A DNA stretch of 64,000 bases from Parietaria judaica. Its lineage: Eukaryota; Streptophyta; Magnoliopsida; Rosales; Urticaceae. Position numbers and translations under genes: made by a program. Below are positions 35,255-48,363 of this stretch, one piece after another. The stretch is from NCBI GenBank assembly GCA_954871525.1, contig OX940865.1, forward strand, positions 20,940,420 to 21,004,419, in the 5' to 3' direction. Numbering within the stretch: position 1 is the first letter of the stretch; every line of letters begins with the position of its first letter. Under the pieces are notes generated by a model, which saw only the letters and a program-made list of their open reading frames with translations, was not told the origin of the DNA and did not search any database.

Positions 35255-35690
35255 TTCGATAGTATGGTACTTTTGCATCGTGGTTGTTATTTGTTAATAC
35301 CCTAATTTTTCTTCGGCATGCCTTAAATATTTATAACATTTTAACTTGTTGGTAACTTTTCTTCAACAACGGTTTAATAATTACAGCAAAAAAAAAAAGA
35401 GAAAAAAATAAAAAAAATATGAAGAAGAAAGAAGAGAGAACATAATAATAAATGTGGGTCAAATTCTCATTAATTATTTAGTATATTTACATAATAAACA
35501 TCCGTTAGTAAATTCGGCGGTTTGCAACTCGTAAAATCTAAGCGATAATTTTCTTCCTCGACTGAGCCGAGGGTAACACCTTAAGTATTTACGCTAAATT
35601 TATATTTAAAATTAGTATAAAAAGAAAATAAGAAAGTAAATTGCATTTTTTGAAGATATGAATATTTGTGCCGCAAATATCTTGGTATAT
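35255..35690. other. Spacer upstream of the Ca2+-ATPase
   Basis: AT-rich promoter-side DNA with poly-A/GA tracts near 35383-35440. No other feature seen. Confidence 0.4.
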
Positions 35691-35696
35691 TATAAA
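35691..35696 (+). promoter_or_regulatory. TATA box of the ACA gene
   Basis: TATAAA within TATATTATAAACTAG, 135 bp before the ATG at 35826. It predicts transcription starting at about 35720-35725, followed by a CT-rich leader. A weaker CTATAAGA at 35733-35740 is an alternative. Confidence 0.4.
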
Positions 35697-35760
35697 CTAG
35701 ATAACACACTGTCTCGTTCCATTTCCACGATTCTATAAGAGACTCTCTCTCTCCATTATT

Positions 35761-35766
35761 ATGTGA
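35761..35766 (+). promoter_or_regulatory. Minimal AUG-stop upstream ORF in ACA leader
   Basis: ATG directly followed by TGA, 60 nt upstream of the main start codon and about 40 nt downstream of the predicted transcription start. If transcribed it is a start-stop element able to stall or reinitiate ribosomes. Confidence 0.4.
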
Positions 35767-35825
35767 GAAGAAAAGCTATTGCGTTTCAGTCTCCTCCACG
35801 AACACGAAGACACCATTTGGCAGAG

Positions 35826-38800
35826 ATGGAGAAGCTGATGGGCCTCAAGGACTTCGCCATGGAGCACAAGCACCCCACGCCCGAAGCTCAGCTGCGCTGG
35901 AGATCCGCCGTCGGCAAGATCGTCAAAAACCCCACGCGCCGCTTCCGATTCGTCGCCGATCTCGCCAAGCGCTCCGAGGCCGAGAAGAAGAAGAAATCCA
36001 TCCAGGTTTTCCTCTCTCTGTATGTATATATATAAACCAATCCGAGCATTTCTCAGTGTTGTTCTTGATTTCTGCGTCGGATTGAAACTGTTCGATTAAG
36101 AGCCACCGATTAGAAAGTCAAAGAGAGATTGGAAGGAATCCGACATTTTGATTCCGTAGTAAAAGTAGGGTTTAAACTTTAAAGTCAGAAAACTCTGCTT
36201 TCTCGGCATCCAAACAGAAAATGGATTTTTTTTTTCCGTATAAAAATAATCCCTTGGTCCACGTATTCATTACTTCTGTCAATTATATCCCAATACTTAT
36301 AAAAGTATGAGAATATTCCCCAGAATTTTAACTTTTAGCAACTTACCCACTAAAGATGAAATTAGTTTCGAACAATTCCGTCAGTGAAGTATTAAAATTA
36401 TTTAATAATTTATTTTTACTAATTATTATTTTCATATAGATACGCATATAAAACATCTCCATATGAAATTGAACTCACCATTTTGATTTAGATTGGGTAC
36501 AAAATTTTATAGGTGACCATAGTGGGACAAGCTTTAAAGAGGTACATTGCCCACTAGGTAATATTAATTATAAATATACTATTGGGACCAGACACGTGTC
36601 GCAACACGATTGGTAGATTTATAGCAGCCTGTGATAAATTGATCAGGTTTGTTTGGGCACACTTGCATTTTAATCCACTGGATACTTCTCTGGACATTAC
36701 TACGTTACACGGTTCATATCTTTGCATTAAATGTTTAGAATATGGTGGATTATATTCTAGATATTTGCGGTATAAGTGCTACATTACTAGCTGTGTAGGT
36801 GTATTTTTTATTCTAGATATTTGCGGTATAAGTGCTACATTACGTAAGAGTGTTTCTATTTTATCAGACGTTAATTCACTACGGGCAAAATTAGACCACA
36901 ACACTTTTTTGTGGACTTAAATTATTAGTACCGACTACCGCTAGCAAAAGATATTAAGCATATAATGTATACTTGGTATAAATTAGTTACTTATACCACA
37001 AATATCCCATTATGTGCAATATCAAATTATTTTGGGAGAATATCCATGCGTTTCCAATACTAGCCAGCCATCTATTGTTGGTAACGTTGAAATTGCATAA
37101 ATATGAATTATGAGAAATGTCTACTAAAATACATTTCATATATTATAGTATAGGATTATCAAATTTAGATGGCAAACAAACAAAAATACAAAATATAATT
37201 ATCAAATTGAAGATAAATAATGTATAATCCGTGCTCCCTAGGCTAGGTTTTTTTTTTTTCTTCTTGAATTATTATTTCTCTGAAAATAATGGTGTGGGAC
37301 ATAAAAATTTAGTCTTAAGGATAATGACGATGAAGGAAGTTTCCTCGAAGTTTCTATGTTATTAAATCGAATAGGGACATCACAATCACAAAGTGATAGA
37401 GAATAATCATAATCGAGATTCGAGAGAAAAAGAAAATAAAATAAAAAAGAAGACATTATTAAGCGTCTTGTTAGGGGTTGTATTATACTAGAGAAAAACG
37501 AACAAGTGATTAAAATGGCAGAAGATAATAATATTAAGAGGATAAGTACCCGTAAGAATTATTAAAATAGGTGACATATTTAGTATATATAGAATATGTC
37601 ACCTATATATAGTAAGTATATTCTAAAAGTATATTTTTGGATATTAGTAACAATATTGTAAAGCGGAATATTATAAAATATTTTTTGTTGATTTCGTAAC
37701 AAACATGCAATTAAAAATATTTCTGTTGATGACTTGATTGTACTTTGGTAGTTATGCCGTGCATGGACTTTTATGCGTGAGATCATCGAGGGTCGGTTTA
37801 GCAAACACGGTTTTGACTTTAGACGCGTTAACGTATTTGTTTGGATGTGATCTTTTCGTTGATGTTTTCATGTTTGTGTGTCTGTGGACCCTCGATCATG
37901 GTGGTAAGTCATGAATCATGATATGATATTGTATCATAAACGTGGTCTCCTGGAATGCCGAATTTACTTGTCGCAAACACCCCGCAACTCTAAATATACC
38001 TAAGACGGTATTAGTATATTGATAGAGTTTTTGTATCGATAACGATTGTGCTGATTCTTTAACGGTATACTGCAGAATCGATAAATATATCGATGAACAT
38101 TTTGTTAAAAAGAAAAAATTAAATACACTTAAAAAGAAATAAGTACAAAGTTTTTTGAGTCAAATATCGAATTTCAAGGTTGAATTACTAGGCCAAAAGA
38201 GAAACCGCAAATTGTTCATACTCATGCCAAAAGAGAGTTACCACTAGTATACCGGGCCGGAGTTAGGAGTGACCTAACATGTGCACGTGCTAATTCTCAA
38301 TTTTAGTGACAAATATTTAATGTTTAGAAGTGTTTTTAGTCTTATCTGTGTTTTAAAATCATTACTAACATAAGTTAACATTCTGTTTAGTTTATAAATT
38401 ATTTAAATAGTTGAAAAATAAAAATAAAATAAAATAATCAGTGCCCTCTTTAAACTACACACGTCTCCATCACCACTATAAAGGGGAGTTTTAAACGTTG
38501 TTTTATTTTATTAATAGGATAATGTAGTACATGAGTTGCTCAAACATGTATTATGGATGATTTTAGTAATAATTTACCTTGAAGCTGATTAATTAAAACA
38601 CCTTGTTAGTTTCATAATTATATAGTTTTAAGTGCACGATTCTCATGTTTACGTGTTCGTATAACAGGATACGATACGGATCGCTCTCTACGTTCAGAAA
38701 GCAGCAATTCAGTTCATTGATGGTAAACTTCTTAATAACATTTTATAGTTTTTCTGATTCACCATTTGCATTAGTGTTCATGTCATCTGAAATTCTCCTC

Positions 38801-41800
38801 TCTCACAGCTGGGAATCGCGTCGAACATACGCTCTCCGACGAAGCGAGAGAAGCCGGTTTCGCTATCCACCCCGACGAGTTAGCCTCCATCACACGTCAC
38901 CATGATTTGAAGGCCCTGAAGCTGCACGGGGGAGTAGATGGAGTTGCTCGTAAAGTCTCGGTCTCGCTGACTGAAGGAGTGTGCGAGAAGGACCTCCCGT
39001 CGAGGCAGAGCGTGTTCGGATTTAACCGCTTCAAAGAGAAACAACCGAGGACGTTCTTTACGTTCGTATGGGAAGCGCTGCAGGACTTGACGCTTATGAT
39101 CCTTATGGTATGCGCTGTTGTATCTATAGGTGTGGGACTCGCCACCGAAGGATGGCCGAAGGGAATGTACGACGGCACGGGAATCTTGCTGAGTATTTTG
39201 CTTGTTGTGATGGTGACAGCGATCAGCGATTACCGACAGTCTTTGCAGTTCAAGCGTTTGGACGAGGAGAAGAAGAAGATCTTCGTTCAGGTCACGAGAG
39301 ATGGGCAACGACACAAGATCTCGATTTACGACTTGGTCGTCGGAGACATTGTTCATCTTTCTATCGGAGATCAGGTTCCGGCCGACGGTGTTTTCATCTC
39401 CGGTTACAGTTTGCTCATCGACGAGTCGAGCTTATCAGGCGAGAGCGAGCCTGTTAATGTCAATAACGAGAAACCATTTCTTCTTTCCGGGACCAAAGTT
39501 CAAGACGGATCTGCGAAAATGTTGGTCACTATGGTCGGAATGAGGACTGAATGGGGTAAGTTGATGGAAACTTTAAGCGAAGGAGGAGAAGATGAGACTC
39601 CGCTTCAGGTGAAGCTCAACGGTGTCGCTACTATCATTGGTAAAATAGGTCTGAGTTTCGCCGTTTTAACATTTCTGGTCTTGACAATACGGTTTGTGGT
39701 GGAGAAGATAGTTCGCGATGAGCTCCTTGTCTGGTCTTCGGCCGATGCGCTTACGCTTCTGGACTACTTCGCCATCGCAGTTACGATCATCGTCGTTGCG
39801 GTTCCCGAAGGATTGCCGTTGGCCGTGACACTGAGTCTTGCTTTTGCTATGAACAAGTTAATGAGTGAAAGGGCTCTCGTGAGGCATCTTTCTGCTTGTG
39901 AAACGATGGGTTCCGCTAGCTGTATTTGCACAGATAAAACCGGAACGTTGACGACGAACCATATGGTTGTCAACAAACTCTGGTTATGCAACAAATCTAT
40001 GGAGGTGAAAGGTAAGGAGATCAGGGATATGATAACCTCTGAATCCTGTGAAGACGTTTTGAGCCTTCTCCTGCAAGTTATCTTTCTGAACACCGGTTCT
40101 GAAGTTGCAAACACCGACGGGAAACTCACCATTTACGGGTCTCCGACAGAGACGGCGATTCTGGAGTTCGGGCTGCTTCTCGGTGCTGATTTCGATTCCG
40201 AGCGTAGCAGCGCAAAGATTATCAAGATCGAGCCTTTTAACTCGGTCAAAAAGAAAATGTCCGTGCTCGTGGCTCGTTCTGATGGTAAGAAGCGCTCGTT
40301 TTGCAAAGGCGCCTCGGAGATAATCCTGAAGCTGTGTAGCAAGTTTGTGGATTCGAATGGCGAATCTGTTGATTTATCCGACGAACAAGCGAGAAACGTT
40401 GAGAATGTTATAACCTCGTTCGCCAATGAAGCTCTGAGAACTCTCTGCTTGGCTTACAAAGATGTTGATGATGATTGCGGTGAGAACATCCCGGAAGACG
40501 GTTATACTTTGGTGGCTGTAGTGGGAATCAAGGATCCTGTTCGTCCCGGCGTGAGGGCAGCTGTCGAGACGTGTTTGGCCGCTGGAATAGCGGTTCGAAT
40601 GGTGACCGGTGACAACATTCACACTGCTCGGGCTATAGCGAAAGAGTGTGGCATTCTTACACCTGGCGGGATAGCCATTGAAGGACCCGAGTTCCGCGAC
40701 TTGTCTCCTGAACAAATGAGGGATATTATACCAAAAATTCAGGTAACTATATGAGTGAGATTGAAACACATGAGAGAAAGTTTTGGCACTTAAGGCTTAA
40801 AGCCCAGACCTTTTTTTTTTTTAATCGAGAACTAAACTCGGCCCGAAGCTTTCCAAAACCGGACAGGTCTGGTCCTGGCTGGTTTTAGTTTCTTAGGTGT
40901 ATTTTAGGCTTAAATCATGTATTATTCGAATTTCAGGGGTTTTAAGGTATTATTTGCTTATAAGTAACTATTAAAAAAAAAAAAAACTAGGTCGGCCCGG
41001 TTTTTTAAACCAAGACTTGCCCGGCTTTGGGAGGTCTGAAAACCCAAAAATGGGTCGAAAAAAGCCAAGTACTATGTCCTGGTTCAGCTTTCACCCTCAA
41101 TGGAGATATGTTAATGATAAATGGTTGAGTTTTGTGTAATGGCGTGTTTGGACACAGGTGATGGCGCGGTCGTTGCCGTTGGACAAGCATACGTTGGTGA
41201 GCAATTTGAGAAGTATGTTCGGCGAGGTTGTTGCGGTGACTGGCGATGGGACCAACGACGCTCCTGCTTTGCATGAGTCTGACATTGGTCTCGCTATGGG
41301 CATTGCTGGAACTGAGGTCTCGTTCATTTTTTTCACTGAACCAACTCTTCTTGTTTTAATCGTTTACTGCCCTGGCTAATGCAAGAGAATCATGTATCTA
41401 GGGGTAGCAACCTGTAACGTAACCAGTTTATTGGATATTTTTATAACCGATGCCGGTTTTCTGATTTTTTTTAAATGAAAATCGGTACCCTCGTTTGTTC
41501 TTTCAGTATTTTTACCTGCATAACTCGTTTTTGAGTTAGATTCCCCTCCCAAATCTTTTTCATGAGTAACTCCATTTTTTTTCATAAGTATATTTCGGAA
41601 AATTACTTAGCATTTTGTAATCTTGTTCCCGGAACATATGAATATAGCCTGAGCTTTAAGCTGAAAACTTGTGCAGGTGGCCAAAGAAAATGCTGACGTG
41701 ATCATAATGGACGATAATTTCTCAACTATTGTAAACGTGGCGAAATGGGGACGAGCAGTTTACAGAAACATCCAAAAGTTCGTTCAGTTCCAGTTGACCG

Positions 41801-43210
41801 TTAACGTTGTTGCTCTCATTCTCAACTTCTTTTCTGCTTGCATCTCAGGTTTGTTGGTGATCCAAGTGAAGCTTTAGTACTTACAAAAGAAAAACAGACA
41901 TTTTTACCCCCCTCCAAAAACCAGTAACTGTTGAAAAGAAAAACTGGTACCGGTTTTCAGTGCGGCAGAGGTTTCAATATATAGACCAAAGTACAAATGC
42001 TCACAAAAAAGGGTTCTCCGTACCGATTTCATCCCTATAATTAGCTTTGGATTTACACCGGTCAATGTTTTACCAGGATCGGCTCCGCTGACGGCCGTGC
42101 AGCTTCTGTGGGTGAACATGATCATGGACACTCTCGGCGCATTGGCTTTGGCCACCGAGCCTCCCAACGATGCGTTGATGGAGAAGGCTCCCATTGGACG
42201 AGGAGCGAGCTTCATCACCAACACCATGTGGCGCAACATCATTGGCCAGAGCATCTACCAGTTGGCCGTGCTTGCCGTGCTTAACTTCAGCGGCAAGCAA
42301 CTGCTCGGACTCACTGGTTCCGATGCGACTGCAGTTCTCAACACTTTGATCTTCAATGCATTTGTGTTCTGCCAGGTTAAGCCTTTGCCAAATGAGAACC
42401 AACTCTCTGTGCTTTATTTGCTTGTCAATTTCTTGTTAAAATTAGTAAATATTTAATATGATTGAGCGCAGTGATATAAAAATAAAACAGAATAATAAGC
42501 TCAACCGAATCCTATTCAATTGAATAAAATATATTTTCCGGGATTAGAACTGTTAAAGTCTTCATCACGGGATTAAAACTGAAATAGAGAGAACATTATA
42601 ACTTAATAGTTTCGTGCCCATAAACATAATTCTACCCCGACCCCATAATTATAGTTTTAAAACTAAAGTAATCTATTGGAACTCGGGTTCGGTTCGTGAA
42701 ATCTCGGGCTTCCATTTTCTACTTAGAATAACTAATAATCTAAATAAACATAATTAAATAAGTGTAATGTTAGGAATGTAACATAATTCTTACTAATCTT
42801 AGGACTCATATAAATTCTCTGAAAGCTTGTCCTTAATCCTTATTCATTTAAGTATATACAATGTAATATAACTGTGTATATGTGTATATATATATTTCTT
42901 GCAGGTTTTTAACGAGATTAACAGCCGTGACGTAGAGAAGATAAACATATTCCGGGGCATGTTGACCAGCTGGGTGTTCCTCAGCGTCATCTTCAGCACA
43001 GTGGCATTCCAAGTAATTATCATCGAGTTCCTCGGCACGTTCGCCAGCACCGTCCCGCTCAACTGGCAACTATGGCTGCTCAGCGTCGTTATCGGCTTCG
43101 TCAGCATGCCGGTCGCCGTCGTGATCAAGTGCATTCCCGTCGAGTCGAAGTCGACGCCCAAACACCACGACGGCTACGAAGCGCTCCCTAGCGGCCCGGA
43201 GCTCGCCTGA
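35826..43210 (+). CDS. ACA11: Autoinhibited P2B Ca2+-ATPase, ACA4/ACA11 (tonoplast) type
   Basis: Seven coding exons, 35826-36005, 38668-38722, 38809-40742, 41158-41316, 41677-41848, 42077-42375 and 42905-43210, give 1034 residues in frame. It pumps Ca2+ out of the cytosol using ATP; relatives with this sequence sit in the vacuole membrane. The N-terminal regulatory region holds a basic amphipathic calmodulin-binding stretch from about residue 22 ([19 protein letters not shown]). Then follow the actuator loop SGES (Glu290), PEGLPLAV in TM4 (from Pro411), the phosphorylated Asp454 in CTDKTGT, KGASE in the nucleotide domain and TGDGTNDAP (from Thr751). C-terminal TM segments precede the tail [16 protein letters not shown], close to that of ACA4/ACA11. 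All catalytic residues are intact. Intron 1 is 2.7 kb. Confidence 0.95.
36754..36843. repeat. 56-bp tandem repeat in ACA intron 1
   Basis: A 34-bp word starting ATTCTAGATATTTGCGGTAT occurs at 36754-36787 and 36810-36843, a period of 56 bp. Only two copies. Confidence 0.85.
37568..37605. repeat. Short perfect-arm hairpin in ACA intron 1
   Basis: TAGGTGACATAT and its complement ATATGTCACCTA surround a short AT-rich loop. It could be a solo terminal hairpin of a MITE; no target duplication was found. Confidence 0.6.
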
Positions 43211-45601
43211 CTTTCGCTTAAAAGGTAGTTGACTCTTAACTGCCGGGTTGACTTTACAAACTTGTGAATTTAAATCCTTAGATTAATGCATAGGTTGAAG
43301 TAAATTATCTTGTGTCATGGTTTTAAAAATCTAACTCTGCCATTTAATCTTAGTGGTTGTTAGCTGATGACGGGGCTAATACGAACCTTAATATTTTTCC
43401 TTGTGAATTTCTAATGAAATTAATAACATGCTTTGTTTATAAGGGCATTTTATATCTTTATAGCTATTGCTTAGATAAGTGATTTGTAGAATGTGAATGG
43501 ATGATTTTAGGCTAACGACCGGCGTATTTGTCATTAATTATGTTTTCTTTTATCAAGAGCATTTTAAATCTATGGTTATCGAAGGGTGTCAAAGCCTAAG
43601 AGAGTTAATTTTCGAACGAGAAGCCGAGATATCGTTTATCAATAAATAATTCTCATTTTTATTACCGGTTTGAGTCCTATCACATTAGTTAGTTTTTTGT
43701 TTTTGTTTTGGAGGATAACAGTGGTTTTCCAAAAAATAAAACAAAAGTCTGTCTCAATAAGATTAAGATGCTCATTAAGAGCAAACAAATAGAGCATTAG
43801 ACTTTATATCACTTTACCAAAACCCAGCCCGTCTTACTAGGCTTCCCTGGTTTTTGATAGTATGCTTGGCAATACATGGGGTGAAACTTTTGGCCCCAAA
43901 GCTTGGTTTTCGCCAGGTTTCGGTCGAAAAATAGCTCTTTTCGAAAAGAAAAAAAAATAAAAGAACACAACGGGGACTTTGTTTAAGCCTTATATTATGT
44001 ACTATGTGAAGTTTAGAAATATTCTTCAAAAACCGGCTTTATCTAGTTTTTGAAAGGGCGGAAGAAACCGTTACCAGGCCAGAAAAAGGCAAAAACTATT
44101 TACGCGCTCACGGGTTCACCCCTGCAATACAACAATGCATAATAACTTTCAAGCCATATTTCATGATTTATGTATTGTTATGGAGTTTTTGGCTTGTATA
44201 TCTTGTGGAGTTGCTTCTAATAGATGATAATAGTATTTAGTCCGTTTTGCAGATGGAATTGATATGACTGAGAGAGTAGGAATTCATTCACCTAAATTCT
44301 CAAAACACAGAAGAATCAAAAGAAACAACGAACAAAAATGGTGAATAAACCTTGGAAACTCAAATTCCAATAACAGGCCAAAAGGTTCATTTTCTGGTTT
44401 TGAAGGTTTCATTCAGTCAAGTCAGTCCATGGATTTTGTGAGGATTACTCAGAAGAAAAAAAAAAGGGAAATTGTTTTTGCTCGTAAGACTATTATATTA
44501 TATGGGTGTATATGTTTGTTTGAGGTTTTCATGATTTTGTAAAGGATCAAATTTTGAGAGTATTTACTTTTCCCATTGAAAGTTTGGTCCTTGCTTCTTG
44601 ATCATCTATTTAGGATTAATATAACCCAAAGTACCCAAATCATAGTCAACTCCATCACTCAGTAGTCAGTACTATTTCATTTTGTGCTAGGAAAGATACT
44701 TCAAAGTTAGTAAAATGAGGACCAAATTAATTGAAATGATTAAAGAAAGTAAAATTGTGTGGATGTAAAATTGAACGAATCTATTCTAAACTTGGATACT
44801 AAAGAACTTTGATAATCGTCGCCGGTTCGCTATTATCTATTTACATAAGAATGTCGTCGAAATATTTGAAAATGGCAAAAAAATTATACAGAGAAAAAGG
44901 AAAAGATTGTAGAATGATATTGCATGACCGATAATGGAAAACGACAACAAGCCAACGGGATCCGAAAACGAGAAGGAGCATATTCGACAGTTATACCTTA
45001 CAGCCTTAAACGAAATCAAAAGCTCAATTATCCACCGAGTTAAGATGATTAAATATATTAACACAAAAAATTCAAAAAAACTAAAAAGGTTTCGGATTTG
45101 TGAGACACTTGTCCGACTAGTAACAATAACCTATCATTATCGGAATTTGATTACCTTTTCCATTTTGGAAAAATAAGGAACACGGTACGTCGATTGATTA
45201 AATGTTAGATACTTGCGTCAAATGTTCTTACAATGAAACGGGATGAAACGGTACCGGGAGAATCAAATGTTCTTAAGAACAATTTATTATGGCAATGGAG
45301 TTTCAAGTTTCAACAATGATGATTGTAATATGAAAGGGTAGCTAAATTAGTTACAACATTTCTATATAAATACGACGAAAACGACCTACTCTAAATCGTC
45401 CGGGGCAGGGACGGAAATTCAAACTATAAAATGATAAATACAGAACCGAAATTAAGTCTCTCTCTCTCCCTCCTGCCCTCGCTCTAACAAAAAGACTTAA
45501 ATCAAGAATCCATCAACAACAGGAGATTCATCTGACTACCTACTAAAACAAATTCAGAAATCGAATTAGAACGATATATATATGGAGAAAGCGGGAATTA
45601 C
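43211..45601. other. Intergenic region between convergent ACA and transporter genes
   Basis: The first part is the ACA 3' UTR and the last part the transporter 3' UTR. Between them, 43815-44125 is a decayed repeat with GGGGTGAAACTTTTGGC, CCGTTACCAGGCCAG and TTCACCCCTG words, like repeats at 40785-41100 and 56645-57005. No gene supported; an 80-codon ORF at 44934 is unconvincing. Confidence 0.45.
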
Positions 45602-48363
45602 TCATCTGAACCTCCGTTTGGCTTCTCCGTATGCGATAACGCCCATGACGGTAATTGAGTAACCGCCAATTCCGACGACAGTGACTGGGTTTCTGAACAG
45701 AAGAATGGAGATCACAACTGCTACCGCGCCTTTTGCGTTCCCTAAAACCTGGTCAACGGCCATGGCGTTTGTTTCAGGGTGATAGTCAACTTACGAATTC
45801 AAAAGGAAACAAAAGGAAATGTTGAGAAGAAAAACCTGGAGAGTGAGCGCGCTTGTATGTTTTGTAACCAAGAAATTAGACAAATTAGCCGAATAAGCCA
45901 GAACCGAATTGATGAAAAGAAGCAGCCACATGAACTTGTGTTCCCTCCCGAGTTCCGTTATCACGTCTAATACATTCGGCTCCATTATAAGCGATGCTGG
46001 CAATAATACAAGCACTGCAATTGGGGACATGTAGAGCAGCAAATTCATGGAGTTTAGCTTCTCCCTGCAAGTTTGAACAAAAAGAACTTAGGTGATGTCC
46101 AACTAATGTAAAAAAAATGCAACAAAAACTACATTAGTGAAAAGATGTTTCGGCATTCAATAAACAAGGCCTCCGTTTCATCGTCACTAAAAATATACAC
46201 GTTCCGAGGTTTAACTACGTATACGAATAAACAAAATGAACTGAAAAAATTAAACAATATTTGTGACGTACATACAAGGTAATATATTTTTTTATAAAAC
46301 GCAGCACTTACCCTTCGGAAGAAAGCAGGATACCCTGAAGAACCGATTTAAAGGCTCTTGCAGCAGTTGCACTCAGGCACATGATGAAGCCGAACAAGTG
46401 AAAACCCGGCTCGCCCTAACATCAAACCGATAAAACACGTCATGCAAGTGAAGCATAAAATCATTCAATACTTATTGGAGTCTATAATATATATTTATAT
46501 ATGTAGTTACTAATTACTTCTACCATCAATCTAAAGAAACTGCAGTCAACTGTAATGAACAAATATCATAGCTGGTGAAATATGAAACGACCCGTTATAA
46601 AAGTAACACATCACGACTTTCTATCAGTTTCTATGGTATAAAGCGGTAGAGAGTTCACAAATAAACCTCACTTTGCTTGGAGACATAAATCGTCTCATAA
46701 GTTTTGCACCAATCTTTTGGAATGTGGGACGAAGCAGATCTCGATAGATCTAAGATGTTATATGACCATTAAAGAAATCTACTAATCTTTTTTGCTCATT
46801 GTTACTGATTTCAAACTTCATCTTTGTCACTAAACAAAGCACCTATAAAGGGCAAACTAGCAAATCCAACTTTATATAGAAACCAGTTATTCACAAACAT
46901 ACATACATTTTCAAAGCTCCAATTTCAGCAAGAACCCATTTGCTGATAAATCCAATCATAAATAATAAAGGGTCAAAATTTATCTATTTATAACTAAAAG
47001 TCAAAATCGCATTTCAACTTGATCACCGTAAACACAAACTATCTACATAAGGAAGTTTTCAGATTTACAAACAATAAAAGTCAACTCCAAAAATACCCCA
47101 AATGAACAGAGTGATCGTACTTCAAAGTCAAACCAGCAAAAAACTAAACCAGATCTAAATTGATCGCCGAACAAAAAATATAAACAAGTATCTAAATTTA
47201 CGCAAAACAAAAATAGCAACCGAAACAAGTACATTCAAACACTCAAATCAGGGGGAGAAATTCAGTAAAAATAAATAAACATGACACTGACTTGCGAAAG
47301 ATCATTGTAAATGACAGCTTACAAAACTTGAATCCCGAAAATTCAAACCGAAACAATCCTCCTATGCTACGAGACACACAAAACACGATCGATCAGACAA
47401 AATGTCAAAAGCTTAAAACAAAACTCCATGTCGAAAAACCAAGAGCATTCAAACACTCAAATCTGGGAAATAATCAGTTAAATAAATGACAATGACTTGC
47501 GAAAATTCGTTGTAAACGGCCCATTTCAAAACTGAAACCCGAAAAATCCGATCTGAAACGATCCACAAGCTTCCACATTTATAAGCAAATCGATTTCAAA
47601 CCTGGAAGCAGAAAGTTCAGATTCGCTCAATTCAGACAAAAAAAAGGAAAGAAAAAAAACAGAAAAAATTATGGACAAATTTGATCGAACAGACTCAAAT
47701 CGCAAAGCTCCATTTCGAAGAACACACTCAAATCTGGAAAATCAGTGGGAAAAAAAATGACAATGTATGGAGAAAATTCGTTCAAAAATGGAAAATTTCT
47801 AAGCTGAATCACGAAAATCCAAACAGAAATAATCAACCAGAAGCTTCAGAATTCAGAGGCAGAGCTAAAACCAACAAGTTTAGAGAGCGTACTCCGCTGG
47901 CGATGACGACGCCGGTGACGACGGGGATGAGCGCGGCGTAGGTGAGCCAGGCCTCGCGCTTGAAGGCGACGAGGTAGGCGAAGACGGCGGTGAAGAAGGG
48001 CGTGGTGGCTCCGACGGCCTGGTTGAAGGAGACGGCGAGGTAGCGCAGCGAGATGTTGCCGCCGACGACGGAGGCGCAGAAGACGACGCTGAGCGCGGCG
48101 ATCTTGAGGAGCTGCGAGCGCGAGCGCAGGGGCTGGCGCGGCGCGAGCTTGAGGAAGGCGATGGAGAGGTAGCTGAGGGCGGCGCAGGCGGCCATGTGGC
48201 ACATGGTGAGGAAGATCGGGAAGCGGAAGCCGTAGTTGGAGAGGAGGAACTTGTTGAGGAGGAGGACCCCGATGTTGGAGGAGTACCAGAGGATCACGAG
48301 CGTCACGATGAACACGGCGTCTCTGCGGGAGGACATCGGGGACGACGAGGGGAGACTCGACAT
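45602..48363 (-). CDS. UUAT1: Golgi UDP-uronic acid / nucleotide-sugar transporter (UUAT type, TPT/DMT superfamily)
   Basis: Four exons, 47893-48363, 46312-46415, 45836-46064 and 45602-45748, give 316 residues in frame. This clade of Golgi antiporters carries UDP-glucuronic and UDP-galacturonic acid into the Golgi lumen for pectin and other wall polysaccharides. About ten membrane helices are visible. Conserved family words are [97 protein letters not shown] and the C-terminal [12 protein letters not shown], whose Lys-rich end fits ER-exit/Golgi sorting. The first exon is unusually GC-rich compared with the rest of the gene. The choice among UUAT1-4 paralogues is not certain. Confidence 0.9.
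47234..47850. repeat. Imperfect triplicated segment in transporter intron 1
   Basis: Three diverged direct repeats share the ordered words ACACTCAAATCTGGGAAA, AATGACAATGACTTGCG, AAAATTCGTTGTAAA and CCCGAAAAATCC. Anchors lie at about 47280, 47486 and 47757, spacings of about 206 and 271 bp. They are close to the donor site of the first intron. Confidence 0.6.

Noticed and set aside
35763..36035. Longer N-terminus for the Ca2+-ATPase from 35763
   Set aside because: It would need a GTG start; the first in-frame ATG is 35826, and the resulting N-terminus matches ACA4/ACA11-type proteins.
41398..42056. hAT element from TAGGGGTAGC (41398) to CATCCCTATA (42048)
   Set aside because: The interval contains exon 5 of the Ca2+-ATPase, so the two ends cannot belong to one inserted element; they are separate fragments.
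44934..45176. 80-codon ORF
   Set aside because: No family resemblance, no promoter or splice context; AT-rich chance ORF.
47846..48202. 118-codon Arg/Pro-rich minus-strand ORF
   Set aside because: Out-of-frame shadow of the GC-rich first exon of the transporter.
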